From NCBI GenBank assembly GCA_002358855.1, contig DEPQ01000077.1, positions 18,178 to 67,592 of the forward strand: a stretch of DNA of 49,415 nt. The letters run 5' to 3'. Below, in pieces: positions 25,901-32,720 of the stretch. Below the pieces are notes generated by a model. It did no database searches and was not told where the DNA came from. It saw only the letters and a list, made by a program, of their open reading frames with translations. A program made the translations under genes and the position numbers. Source of the DNA: Bacteroidales bacterium UBA3388. Its GTDB lineage: Bacteria; Bacteroidota; Bacteroidia; Bacteroidales; P3. The first letter of the stretch is position 1; every line of letters begins with the position of its first letter.

Positions 25901-26350
25901 AATAAAGGAACTATTACCTTCCCTTTCACAAATCTTGATGACGGAGAACATTCCCTTAGTTTGAAAGTATGGAATATCTTTAATTTTTCATCTGATGCTT
26001 CAATAAAATTTATAGTTAATTCTTCGGGCAATGGAGACATCATGAAATTAAAAAACTATCCTAATCCTTTTAGCGACAACACACAAATAATTCTTGAACA
26101 CAATCAACCAAGTATAATACAAGAAGCAGAATTGTTAATATTTAATCAAGACGGAAGATTGATTTCTCAAATAGATGCCACACCTTACATCGGCACTTAC
26201 AGCATTGGACCAATAACTTGGGAAGGCACAACAATAGGAGGAGAAAAACTCTCAAACGGATTGTATTTTTGCAGAATGCAGATAAAGACTGCAACAGACA
26301 AATTCACTTCTCCAACTCAAAAAATAATCATTTTCAATAGGAATAAATAA
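22943..26350 (+). CDS. porU: Type IX secretion system sortase PorU
   Basis: A 1135-residue gingipain-family (C25) protein. The signal peptide is about 1-20. A large beta-rich N-terminal part is followed by the C25 caspase-like domain (about 395-770). That domain has ILLFGDGTFDN, the catalytic His645 in NYVGHGSEDH and the nucleophile Cys679 in TSTCEFTRFD; the spacing fits that of PorU proteins. A Pro/Asn-rich LKNYPNPFSDNT motif opens a C-terminal domain like that of T9SS cargo. PorU cuts the sorting domain from exported proteins and joins them to lipopolysaccharide at the cell surface. It is followed after 48 bases by porV, its shuttle partner. Confidence 0.93.
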   Translation: MKRFILILAIIFQTGFCAAQTINYPDSSVLSSGNWFSINIPSNNIYKLTYNDFLTLGVEEEEINFDNLSIFGSCEGAISDTNSKYTQSDLTEKAIFVNKQEKYVLFYAKSTMKYEYDKTNQNFYFTSHPYSDVATYFITFDSKIGEKKRITERQQINNENAEESKFAKDFFLHKRELVNLLGSGRNWFGESFSISSNQNSFPLNLQGISVGYPANITLCLANESSNPVSFSCKINGTEIGQVNISSKHDDYAAQLSTKQFSANISSESPTLVLQFSGNSNVDKGRLDYLLINYTKKLRFNNSALKFYSTQSTKAEQKTCYIVENVRTNNIKIWDVTNQNDIYSITDFERTENNELRLIVPNDTLRTLYIFSSTSFPTPILKGKVENQNLHSWPATDFIIVTAPEFKEQADSLAQLHREYDGITVNVATTTQVYNEFSSGTKDFLAIRELARMLYNKYSSQGKAPKNILLFGDGTFDNKNILGANNNFIPTYQSINSIIDAGTSYTTDDVIGYLSPYSKGAINDTLKIGIGRITCNNTAEANLILDKCRRYITKQDLAEGRLGSWRNNITLTADDADTWGERYFIDNAETIYYEIKETNPILNVEKIYSDAYKQYSSSSGATYPDASKAINQRMKKGCLLFNYVGHGSEDHLSSERLITITDITSWDNYYSLPIVITSTCEFTRFDMTDKQSAGEFILSSENGGGIALISASRKIPSRNEINTNLHRFAVIKENNKGLTFGEMFMHAKNATMLVVEERSFGLFGDPALRIDLPEYNIHTTKINNKELNQTSLDTIKALSQMTIEGEITDHTNNVIQDFNGKIEITLLDKASNYYTLDNEGLNTDIEFEQQKNILHKGITTVENGKFTYTLTIPKDIAYNYGKGKLSYYAQTDKTDAAGYCDEFIIGGIDTSVVIEETRPQIRLYINDTNFVNGGITDENPKLFAIISDEIAINTVGSGLGHDIMARLDNAANTFVLNDYFETDPTNPNKGTITFPFTNLDDGEHSLSLKVWNIFNFSSDASIKFIVNSSGNGDIMKLKNYPNPFSDNTQIILEHNQPSIIQEAELLIFNQDGRLISQIDATPYIGTYSIGPITWEGTTIGGEKLSNGLYFCRMQIKTATDKFTSPTQKIIIFNRNK

Positions 26351-26398
26351 TAAAACAAAAATAATTACGTTTAAGATTGGTAAAAATAAAAAATAGAA

Positions 26399-27571
26399 AT
26401 GAAAAAAATTCTTTTAGTAGTAGCTATTCTTTTGTTAAGCAATAGCATTTTTGCTCAATTAGATAACAATAACTTAGCAATAGATGAACTCTCTGGTAAG
26501 GTAATAGACGGAAATCGTATTATTTCAACAGGAGTGCCTTTATTGATAATAGCACCCGATGCAAGAAGTGGAGCAATGGGCGATGTGGGTGTTGCAAGCA
26601 AACCTGACGCAAACTCTTTGCACTGGAACGCCGCTAAATTAGCCTTTATGCAAAATAAAACCGGTGTTTCGTTTACCTATTCTCCTTGGTTAAGAGAATT
26701 AGTATCTGACATAGAACTTTTATACCTTGGAGGATATTATAAAGTAAACGAAAGAAGCACATTAGGAGCATCACTTACTTATTTTTCTCTTGGAGCAATA
26801 GACTTTTTTGACCAAGAAGGAATGGCAACAGGTACATATAAACCAAACGAATTTGCAATGGATTTGGCTTATACAATGAAACTAAATGAAAACTTTTCAA
26901 TATCCCTAACAGGACGCTATATTCGCTCTGACTTAACGCAAGGACAAAACGTTGGAACAACTCAAACTCACGCAGCAAATGCAGGAGCAGCCGACTTAGG
27001 TTTATATTATCAAAAAGCAATCAAAGCAGTGCGTCCTTCTGAATACGCATTAGGTCTTCAAATCTCTAATCTTGGTTCTAAAATCTCTTATTCAGACAAT
27101 ATGGACAGCGAATTTCTGCCAGCAAACCTAAGACTTGGAGGAAGATACACCACACAATTAGACCAATTCAACGAAATTTCCATAATGATGGACTTCAACA
27201 AACTATTAGTTCCTACACCTCCTGTTTACAACGATTCAACAGGAGCAATATTCGCAGGAATGGATCCAAATGTTGGAGTATTCCAAGGAGCAATTCAATC
27301 TTTCTATGACGCACCTAACGGATTTAAAGAAGAAATTCAAGAGATTTCACTTTCTATTGGAGCAGAATATTGGTACAATAAAGTCTTAGCACTAAGAGCA
27401 GGTTACTTCTACGAAGCCAAAAACAAAGGAGCAAGACAATATCTCACACTTGGAGCAGGAATAAAGTACAACGTAATGGGATTAGACATTAGTTACCTTA
27501 TCGCAACAAGTGCTTTAAATAACAATCCTTTGAAAAACACATTGAGAGTAGGCTTGAATTTTGATTTATAA
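26399..27571 (+). CDS. porV: T9SS outer-membrane protein PorV (LptO)
   Basis: A 390-residue FadL-like barrel. The signal peptide is about 1-19 (SNSIFAQ). The family pattern is clear: VPLLIIAPDARSGAMGDVGVASKPDANSLHWNAAKLAF. Later barrel strands include LGLQISNLGSKISYSDN, LPANLRLGGRYT and the C-terminal NTLRVGLNFDL. PorV binds the C-terminal domain of cargo after its passage through the Sov channel and delivers it to PorU. It lies directly after porU in the order known from other Bacteroidota and 7 bases before ispF. Confidence 0.94.
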   Translation: MKKILLVVAILLLSNSIFAQLDNNNLAIDELSGKVIDGNRIISTGVPLLIIAPDARSGAMGDVGVASKPDANSLHWNAAKLAFMQNKTGVSFTYSPWLRELVSDIELLYLGGYYKVNERSTLGASLTYFSLGAIDFFDQEGMATGTYKPNEFAMDLAYTMKLNENFSISLTGRYIRSDLTQGQNVGTTQTHAANAGAADLGLYYQKAIKAVRPSEYALGLQISNLGSKISYSDNMDSEFLPANLRLGGRYTTQLDQFNEISIMMDFNKLLVPTPPVYNDSTGAIFAGMDPNVGVFQGAIQSFYDAPNGFKEEIQEISLSIGAEYWYNKVLALRAGYFYEAKNKGARQYLTLGAGIKYNVMGLDISYLIATSALNNNPLKNTLRVGLNFDL

Positions 27572-27578
27572 CAAAGAA

Positions 27579-28055
27579 ATGAAAATAAAAACAGGTATAG
27601 GATATGATGTTCACCAACTAAAAGAAGGTGAACATCTTTGTTTAGGAGGAATAAAGATTCCTTCCGAATTAGAAGCAGTAGGACATAGTGATGCCGATTG
27701 TTTAATTCACGCAATAATTGACTCACTTCTTGGAGCAGCAAACCTAAGAGACATAGGATTTCAATATCCCGATACAAATATGCAATACAAAGGCATTGAC
27801 TCAAAAGAACTTTTGAAAGACTGTGTTGAGAAAGTAAAATCAAAAGGCTTTGAAATCGGCAACATAGACTCTACAATCTGTCTTCAAACTCCAAAAATAG
27901 GAAAATACATTCCTCAAATGCAAGAATGCTTAGCACAAATCATAGGCATAGACACCGAAGACATTTCCATAAAAGCCACAACCACAGAGAAATTAGGCTT
28001 TGTAGGCAAAAGCGAAGGCATTTCCGCCTACGCCATTTGCTTAATCACAAAATAA
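27579..28055 (+). CDS. ispF: 2-C-methyl-D-erythritol 2,4-cyclodiphosphate synthase
   Basis: A 158-residue enzyme of the non-mevalonate isoprenoid pathway. The metal site is Asp10 and His12 (GIGYDVHQL) with the later GHSDADCLIHAIIDSLLGAA. The C-terminal TTTEKLGFVGKSEGISAYA is the family hallmark. It cyclises CDP-methylerythritol 2-phosphate. The ATG at 27579 is chosen because it gives the standard N-terminus MKIKTGIGYDVH; an in-frame TTG at 27561 would add six residues that overlap the end of porV. It is probably co-transcribed with porU and porV. Confidence 0.95.
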   Translation: MKIKTGIGYDVHQLKEGEHLCLGGIKIPSELEAVGHSDADCLIHAIIDSLLGAANLRDIGFQYPDTNMQYKGIDSKELLKDCVEKVKSKGFEIGNIDSTICLQTPKIGKYIPQMQECLAQIIGIDTEDISIKATTTEKLGFVGKSEGISAYAICLITK

Positions 28056-28115
28056 AGCAAAGAAAAAAATTCAAAAATCAAAGAAATAATTTCAAAAAGC
28101 ATAGAAAAAAAATAT
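28053..28115 (+). repeat. Three tandem 21-base AT-rich repeats after ispF
   Basis: Units start at 28053, 28074 and 28095. The conserved C of GCAAAG, TCAAAG and GCATAG falls at 28058, 28079 and 28100, exactly 21 bases apart. A CTTTG on the opposite sense follows at 28122 and another inside the -7 box at 28142. The first unit begins at the ispF stop codon. The first unit and the later CTTTGCTTT (28122-28130) can pair over 9 bases, so a weak terminator function is possible. The array ends 24 bases before the promoter of the next gene. Confidence 0.75.
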
Positions 28116-28138
28116 TTTTCCCTTTGCTTTTTTTTCTT

Positions 28139-28146
28139 TATCTTTG
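28139..28146 (+). promoter_or_regulatory. -7 box of the M6-prodomain gene
   Basis: TATCTTTG, an exact match to TAnnTTTG, followed by CC. The predicted transcript begins about 13 bases before the ATG at 28163. No -33 TTG was seen at the expected distance; the region upstream is the phased repeat array. Confidence 0.55.
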
Positions 28147-28162
28147 CCAAAAATATTCTTTT

Positions 28163-28534
28163 ATGAAAAAATACATTTTTGCTTTAATTATAGCGTTGTT
28201 TTTCTGCAATGGTTTGTTTGCAGTGCCTGCTCAAAAGAAATTGATTACTATCATTCAACCTAATGGAAAGGAGCTTTCTTATTGGTTAAAGGGCGATGAG
28301 TTTATTCGTTGGGCGGAATCTATTGATGGTTACACTCTTTTACACAATGAAGAAGGAGTTTTGTGTTATGCAACGCTGAACGAAAAAGGGGAAATGGTCG
28401 CTTCTCAAATCATTGCTTGCAATCCTGAACATAGAGATGTGAATGAGGTGATTTTTTTAGAAAAAACAGATAAAAATCTCTTCTTTTCTGAGGGGCAATT
28501 AGAAATAATACGTCAAAGACGAATGAATCATTGA
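28163..28534 (+). CDS. Stand-alone M6-peptidase-type prodomain protein
   Basis: A 123-residue exported protein: signal peptide (about 1-20, LFFCNGLFA), then VPAQKKLITIIQPNGKELSYWLKGDEFIRWAESIDGYTLL and GVLCYATLNEKGEMVAS. From memory of the family this is the pattern that opens M6 (immune-inhibitor-A-like) metalloproteases of Bacteroidota, where it forms the propeptide. Here the frame stops at the place where the peptidase domain would begin, and only 34 bases separate it from parE. No HExxH motif is present. It may be a decayed remnant or a free inhibitor/chaperone that acts in trans. The ATG chosen gives a clean signal peptide and lies behind a good -7 box. Confidence 0.7.
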   Translation: MKKYIFALIIALFFCNGLFAVPAQKKLITIIQPNGKELSYWLKGDEFIRWAESIDGYTLLHNEEGVLCYATLNEKGEMVASQIIACNPEHRDVNEVIFLEKTDKNLFFSEGQLEIIRQRRMNH

Positions 28535-28562
28535 ATTTATTTCTGATTTTTTTGTAAATTTG
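28531..28562 (+). promoter_or_regulatory. parE promoter, near-leaderless
   Basis: TTG at 28531-28533, a 21-base spacer and TAAATTTG at 28555-28562 form a complete Bacteroidota promoter. The box ends only 6 bases before the ATG at 28569, which would leave an untranslated leader of about 3 bases. Confidence 0.65.
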
Positions 28563-28568
28563 CACCCT

Positions 28569-30443
28569 ATGGTAGATAGCGAACAAATAAATAAGAGTAA
28601 TTATACCGAAGATAATATTAAATCTCTTGATTGGAACGAGCATATTCGTTTGCGTCCGGGTATGTATATAGGCAAACTTGGCGATGGTGCTTCGGCTGAT
28701 GATGGGATTTATGTGTTATTGAAAGAGGTTATCGACAATTCTATCGATGAATTTGTTGCAGGCTATGGCAATAGCATTGAAATAGATATTGATTTCCATA
28801 CCAAAAAGGTTAGAGTTAGAGATTACGGACGTGGTATTCCTTTGGAAAAAACAGTAGATTGCGTTTCAAAGATGAATACTGGTGCAAAGTATGATTCAGA
28901 GACTTTTCAGAAATCGGTAGGTATGAATGGAGTTGGTACAAAGGCTGTAAATGCTTTGAGTACTTACTTTAAAATTTCTTCTGTTAGAGATGGCAAGATA
29001 AAAACTGCTGAATTTTCGGAAGGAAATCTTACAAACGAAGAAAAAATCAAAGAAACAGAAGAAAAAAACGGCACTTGTGTAGAGTTTATTCCAGACAATA
29101 ACGCAAAGATTTTTGGTAATTACAATTATTTAGATGAGTATGTTGAAAAGATGATTTGGAATTATGCCTACTTAAACAAAGGTTTGTCTTTGATTTATAA
29201 CGGCAAAAAGATTCAATCTAAGAAAGGTCTTTTCGATTTGCTTAACAATAATTTGCAAGAAAACGAAGCACTTTATCCTATTATTCATCTTTCGGCAGGA
29301 AACTTTGAATTTGCTTTCACGCATTCTGATAAGGTTTTCACCGAAGAGCATTATTCTTTTGTAAATGGGCAACACACCACACAAGGTGGCACTCATCAAT
29401 CTGCCTTTCGTGAGGCTTTGGTTAAGGTTTTAAAGGATTTCTTTAAGAAAGACTACGATCCTTCTGATATTCGTTCGGGATTAGTTGCTTCTATCAGCCT
29501 TAGAATTAACGAACCTGTGTTTGAATCGCAAACAAAGACTAAGTTAGGTTCTACAAATATGATGCCAGACGGCTCAGGTCAAGCCGTAAGAACATTTATT
29601 CTTGATGCGGTGAAAAGCACTCTTGATGATTATCTTCACATCAACTCAGAGGTTGCAGAACTTTTGCTACAAAAAATCGTTCGCAACGAAAAAGAACGCA
29701 AGGGTATGCAAAATGTAAAGAAACTTGCAAAAGAGAGTGCGAAAAAGGTAAGTCTTACAAATAGAAAACTTAGAGATTGCAGAATACATTATAATAGTAA
29801 AGACCCAAGACGTTTAGAATCTACTCTTTTTATTACAGAGGGAGATTCTGCATCGGGTTCTATCACAAAGAGTCGTGATGTAAACACACAAGCTGTCTTT
29901 TCTTTAAGAGGAAAGCCTTTGAATACATACGGCGATAGCAAAGAGGTTGTCTATAAAAACGAAGAGTTTAATCTTTTACACAACGCTTTGAACATAGATG
30001 AAGATATGGATAATTTGCGATACAATAATATTGTAATTGCAACCGATGCCGATGTTGATGGAATGCACATAAGAATGTTGCTAATGACTTTCTTTTTGAA
30101 GTTTTTCCCAGATTTAGTAAAAGCAGGACATATTTATATACTACAAACCCCACTATTTCGCGTTAGAAATAAAAGAGAAACTCTATATTGTTACACAGAA
30201 CAAGAAAGAGATGAAGCAATAGAAAAACTAAGAGGTGAAGTAGAAATCACAAGATTTAAAGGTCTTGGAGAAATCTCGCCAGATGAGTTCAGAAACTTCA
30301 TAGGCAAAGACATAAAACTTGATCCTATCATTCTAAACAAAGAATCGGGAGTAAGTTCTATATTAGATTTCTTTATGGGTAAAAACACGCCCGAAAGACA
30401 AAACTATATTATTGAAAACCTACGTTATGAAGATGTACAATAG
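28569..30443 (+). CDS. parE: DNA topoisomerase IV subunit B
   Basis: A 624-residue type IIA topoisomerase ATPase subunit. The GHKL ATPase part shows VIDNSIDEF, VRDYGRGIP and GMNGVGTKAVNALS. The transducer has QTKTKLGS. The TOPRIM domain has TEGDSASGS and DADVDGMHIRMLL. The start of the protein, EDNIKSLDWNEHIRLRPGMYIGKLGDG, and the absence of a GyrB-type insertion favour ParE over GyrB. It decatenates daughter chromosomes together with ParC, which is not in the window. The start at 28569 is the only ATG that keeps the N-terminal segment. An upstream in-frame TTG lies inside the -7 box. Confidence 0.88.
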   Translation: MVDSEQINKSNYTEDNIKSLDWNEHIRLRPGMYIGKLGDGASADDGIYVLLKEVIDNSIDEFVAGYGNSIEIDIDFHTKKVRVRDYGRGIPLEKTVDCVSKMNTGAKYDSETFQKSVGMNGVGTKAVNALSTYFKISSVRDGKIKTAEFSEGNLTNEEKIKETEEKNGTCVEFIPDNNAKIFGNYNYLDEYVEKMIWNYAYLNKGLSLIYNGKKIQSKKGLFDLLNNNLQENEALYPIIHLSAGNFEFAFTHSDKVFTEEHYSFVNGQHTTQGGTHQSAFREALVKVLKDFFKKDYDPSDIRSGLVASISLRINEPVFESQTKTKLGSTNMMPDGSGQAVRTFILDAVKSTLDDYLHINSEVAELLLQKIVRNEKERKGMQNVKKLAKESAKKVSLTNRKLRDCRIHYNSKDPRRLESTLFITEGDSASGSITKSRDVNTQAVFSLRGKPLNTYGDSKEVVYKNEEFNLLHNALNIDEDMDNLRYNNIVIATDADVDGMHIRMLLMTFFLKFFPDLVKAGHIYILQTPLFRVRNKRETLYCYTEQERDEAIEKLRGEVEITRFKGLGEISPDEFRNFIGKDIKLDPIILNKESGVSSILDFFMGKNTPERQNYIIENLRYEDVQ

Positions 30444-30465
30444 TAATAAATTATTTTTAGCAAAT

Positions 30466-31134
30466 ATGAAAAAAACAGCATTTTATCTTATTTTAGCATT
30501 TTTATCTTTGGGACATATTGATGTTTTTGCCCAAAATGACGAAGTAAAACCTTGGACAGATGTGATTATTGATAATAGAGATCCTTCGCTTTGGACTTGG
30601 AACAAAAATAATTCTTCTCGTTTCAGCATCAGAGGCGACTTTGACGGAGATGGATTCTCAGAAAATTTATACGAAACAGCAACTACTATTTTTTCAGACA
30701 ACGATGAACTAACTCCTTTAAAACTTGACGGAGATTTAGGAGTGTATTTCTTGGTTAATGAAGGCGATTTGGACGGAGATGGTGGAGATGAAATTTCGTT
30801 CATGACTGTTTATCGCGATTTTTCAGACATTAACTATTTCAGAGTTTGGACCTACACAGGAAATAAATGGAAAGAATTATTCTGTGTACAAGTTCACGAA
30901 TATGATTGCCCTAATTACAACGCTAAAAAGCCACATGAGATGTTCACTCATCAATGGAAAAGAAAAAATGGCTACAACTTAAACAAAATAGTCTTGAAAT
31001 TACACGATGGAGTTGTTGATGTAATTGCTATACACCCTAACGAAAGATATGCAATTGAACATATAAAACTTGTAGGCAAGACTTTCTCAAAAAGAGAATG
31101 GGGAACAATAATTCAACCTCGTACAGACTACTAA
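30466..31134 (+). CDS. Exported protein with DxDGDG calcium-site motifs
   Basis: A 222-residue protein of unknown function. The ATG at 30466 gives a typical signal peptide (MKKTAFYLILAFLSLGHIDVFAQ); upstream in-frame ATGs overlap parE. Two acidic loops, DFDGDGFSENLYE (about residue 60) and DLDGDGGDEISFM (about residue 100), match the calcium-binding DxDGDGxxD/E loop found in FG-GAP/VCBS repeats and dockerins. The remainder includes FRVWTYTGNKWKELF, which resembles repeat-type extracellular proteins. There is no sorting domain at the C-terminus. It lies 22 bases after parE and 7 bases before the SDR gene. Confidence 0.7.
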   Translation: MKKTAFYLILAFLSLGHIDVFAQNDEVKPWTDVIIDNRDPSLWTWNKNNSSRFSIRGDFDGDGFSENLYETATTIFSDNDELTPLKLDGDLGVYFLVNEGDLDGDGGDEISFMTVYRDFSDINYFRVWTYTGNKWKELFCVQVHEYDCPNYNAKKPHEMFTHQWKRKNGYNLNKIVLKLHDGVVDVIAIHPNERYAIEHIKLVGKTFSKREWGTIIQPRTDY

Positions 31135-31141
31135 CAAATCT

Positions 31142-31876
31142 ATGAAAAAAGTAATTGTTGTAGGAGCAAGTTCCGGCATTGGTCAAGAAATTGTACACCT
31201 TCTTTTGAAAGAAGGTTGCAGTGTAGGGATTGCCGCCCGCAGAATAGAAAGATTAAAAACTATTCAAGACAAATACGGAGAAGAAAGAGTAAAAATCATT
31301 GATTTAGACGTCCAAAAACAAGATGCAACCTCTCGCTTAGAGGCTTTAATCAATGACTTAGGCGGAATGGACACTTATTTTCACGCCTCAGGCATTGGAA
31401 CACAAAACACCGACTTGGTTCCAGAAATAGAAATTGAGACTTCAAAAACAAATTGCGAAGGATTTATCCGTTTAGTAACCTTTGCATTTAATTGGTTTTA
31501 TCAAAACAAAATCAAAGGACATATCGCAGTAATTTCTTCTATTGCAGGAACAAAAGGACTTGGCGTAGCACCTGCATATTCAGCAACAAAGGCAATGCAA
31601 AACACCTATATTCAATCGCTCTGCCAACTCTCAAAAATCAAAAAAGCAGACATCACCTTCACAGACATACGCCCAGGATTTGTTGCGACCGAATTGCTAA
31701 ACAAAAACAAACACTACCCTATGCTAATGAAGAAAGAAAAGGTAGCAAAAATCATAATCAAAGCCCTAAAACGCAAAAAACGAATAGCAATCATAGACTG
31801 GAAATTCCACTTATTAGTAATTCTTTGGCGAATGATACCCTCTTGCATCTGGGAAAGAATAGTTGTCAAGAATTAG
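31142..31876 (+). CDS. Short-chain dehydrogenase/reductase
   Basis: A 244-residue classical SDR with a Rossmann fold. The cofactor loop is GASSGIGQE (about 8-16), the Arg pair in AARRIERL suggests NADP preference, and the Asp in IDLDVQ is present. The catalytic Ser and Tyr-x3-Lys are in VISSIAG and AYSATKAM, followed by IRPGFVATEL. The C-terminal LLVILWRMIPSCIWERIV is hydrophobic and may touch the membrane. The substrate is unknown. A terminator follows immediately. Confidence 0.88.
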   Translation: MKKVIVVGASSGIGQEIVHLLLKEGCSVGIAARRIERLKTIQDKYGEERVKIIDLDVQKQDATSRLEALINDLGGMDTYFHASGIGTQNTDLVPEIEIETSKTNCEGFIRLVTFAFNWFYQNKIKGHIAVISSIAGTKGLGVAPAYSATKAMQNTYIQSLCQLSKIKKADITFTDIRPGFVATELLNKNKHYPMLMKKEKVAKIIIKALKRKKRIAIIDWKFHLLVILWRMIPSCIWERIVVKN

Positions 31877-31884
31877 AAATAAAA

Positions 31885-31912
31885 AAACGCCGTAAGTCAA
31901 GTTACGGCGTTT
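31885..31912. terminator. Bidirectional terminator between the SDR gene and lpxA
   Basis: An 11-base-pair perfect stem (AAACGCCGTAA / TTACGGCGTTT) with a 6-base loop lies between converging genes. The A-rich left side (AAATAAAAAAA) serves the minus-strand transcript, and TTTGGTGTTTTT serves the plus-strand transcript. Confidence 0.9.
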
Positions 31913-31932
31913 GGTGTTTTTAATATATATTA

Positions 31933-32718
31933 TTATCTCACCGAAGTAAAGCCTTTCATAAGCCCTCTTTCTGCTTTTTCCATAAAGGAAATGATTTCAT
32001 CTCCCTCAGCGGTTTGAGGTAATTGTTTGATTTCAGCTAAGGCATTGGTATATGTCAATCCTTTTTGGAAGACTACACGATATATATTTTGAATATTATT
32101 TATCGTTTCTTGCGAATAGCCTCTTCTTGTTAAGCCTACTGAATTTATTCCACAGTATGAAACAGGGAATTTACCGCCTTTTACGTATGGTGGTATGTCT
32201 TTATCTACCAAACTACCACCCATCAAAATCACGTGTTTACCTATGCGACAGAATTGATGAACTGCACTTTGTCCTCCAATGATTGCGTAATCGTCTACTA
32301 TAACATGTCCTGCCAAAGTAGCGGAATTTGCTAATATACAATTATCTCCTATTATACAATCATGTGCTACGTGTGCGTATGCCATAATAAGATTATTGTT
32401 TCCTATCACTGTGCGTTTGTTTGCATTTGTTCCGCGATTGATTGTAACAAATTCTCTTATTATGTTGTTATCTCCTATTTCAGCAGTTGTGTATTCTCCC
32501 TCAAATTTCAAATCTTGTGGCACTGCTGCTATACTTGCAGAAGGGAATATTTTGCAATTCTTCCCTATTCTTGCTCCCGGGAAAATTGTAACGTGTGGTC
32601 CAATCCAACAATCATCGCCAATCTCTACGTCATCGTAGATAACGGCAAATGGTTCTATTGTTACATTTTTGCCAATCTTTGCATTAGGGTGAATATAATA
32701 CATTTGATTATTCATCAT
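31933..32718 (-). CDS. lpxA: Acyl-ACP--UDP-N-acetylglucosamine O-acyltransferase
   Basis: A 261-residue left-handed beta-helix protein. Hexapeptide repeats run from YIHPNAKIGKNVTIEPFAVIYDDVEIG to about residue 190. The catalytic His is in AYAHVAHDCIIG, with GHVIVDDYAIIGG following. It catalyses the first step of lipid A synthesis. It follows lpxC-fabZ after 2 bases, so the two lipid A genes are one unit. lpxD and lpxB are not in the window. Confidence 0.95.
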   Translation of the reverse strand: MMNNQMYYIHPNAKIGKNVTIEPFAVIYDDVEIGDDCWIGPHVTIFPGARIGKNCKIFPSASIAAVPQDLKFEGEYTTAEIGDNNIIREFVTINRGTNANKRTVIGNNNLIMAYAHVAHDCIIGDNCILANSATLAGHVIVDDYAIIGGQSAVHQFCRIGKHVILMGGSLVDKDIPPYVKGGKFPVSYCGINSVGLTRRGYSQETINNIQNIYRVVFQKGLTYTNALAEIKQLPQTAEGDEIISFMEKAERGLMKGFTSVR

Positions 32719-32720
32719 CT

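Noticed and set aside
27561..27578. Upstream TTG start for ispF
   Set aside because: It adds six residues encoded within the end of porV. The ATG at 27579 gives the standard IspF N-terminus.
28535..28568. Frameshifted continuation of an M6 peptidase after the prodomain
   Set aside because: Only 34 bases separate the stop from parE, and they form the parE promoter. No peptidase sequence remains in any frame.
28141..30000. Stretch in which plus-strand genes look G- and T-rich compared with the A/C-rich genes around them
   Set aside because: Hand counts on sampled lines suggest more G than C mainly up to about 29.1 kb and then near balance. The change lies inside one conserved gene (parE) and has no clear edge, so I do not claim transfer or inversion.
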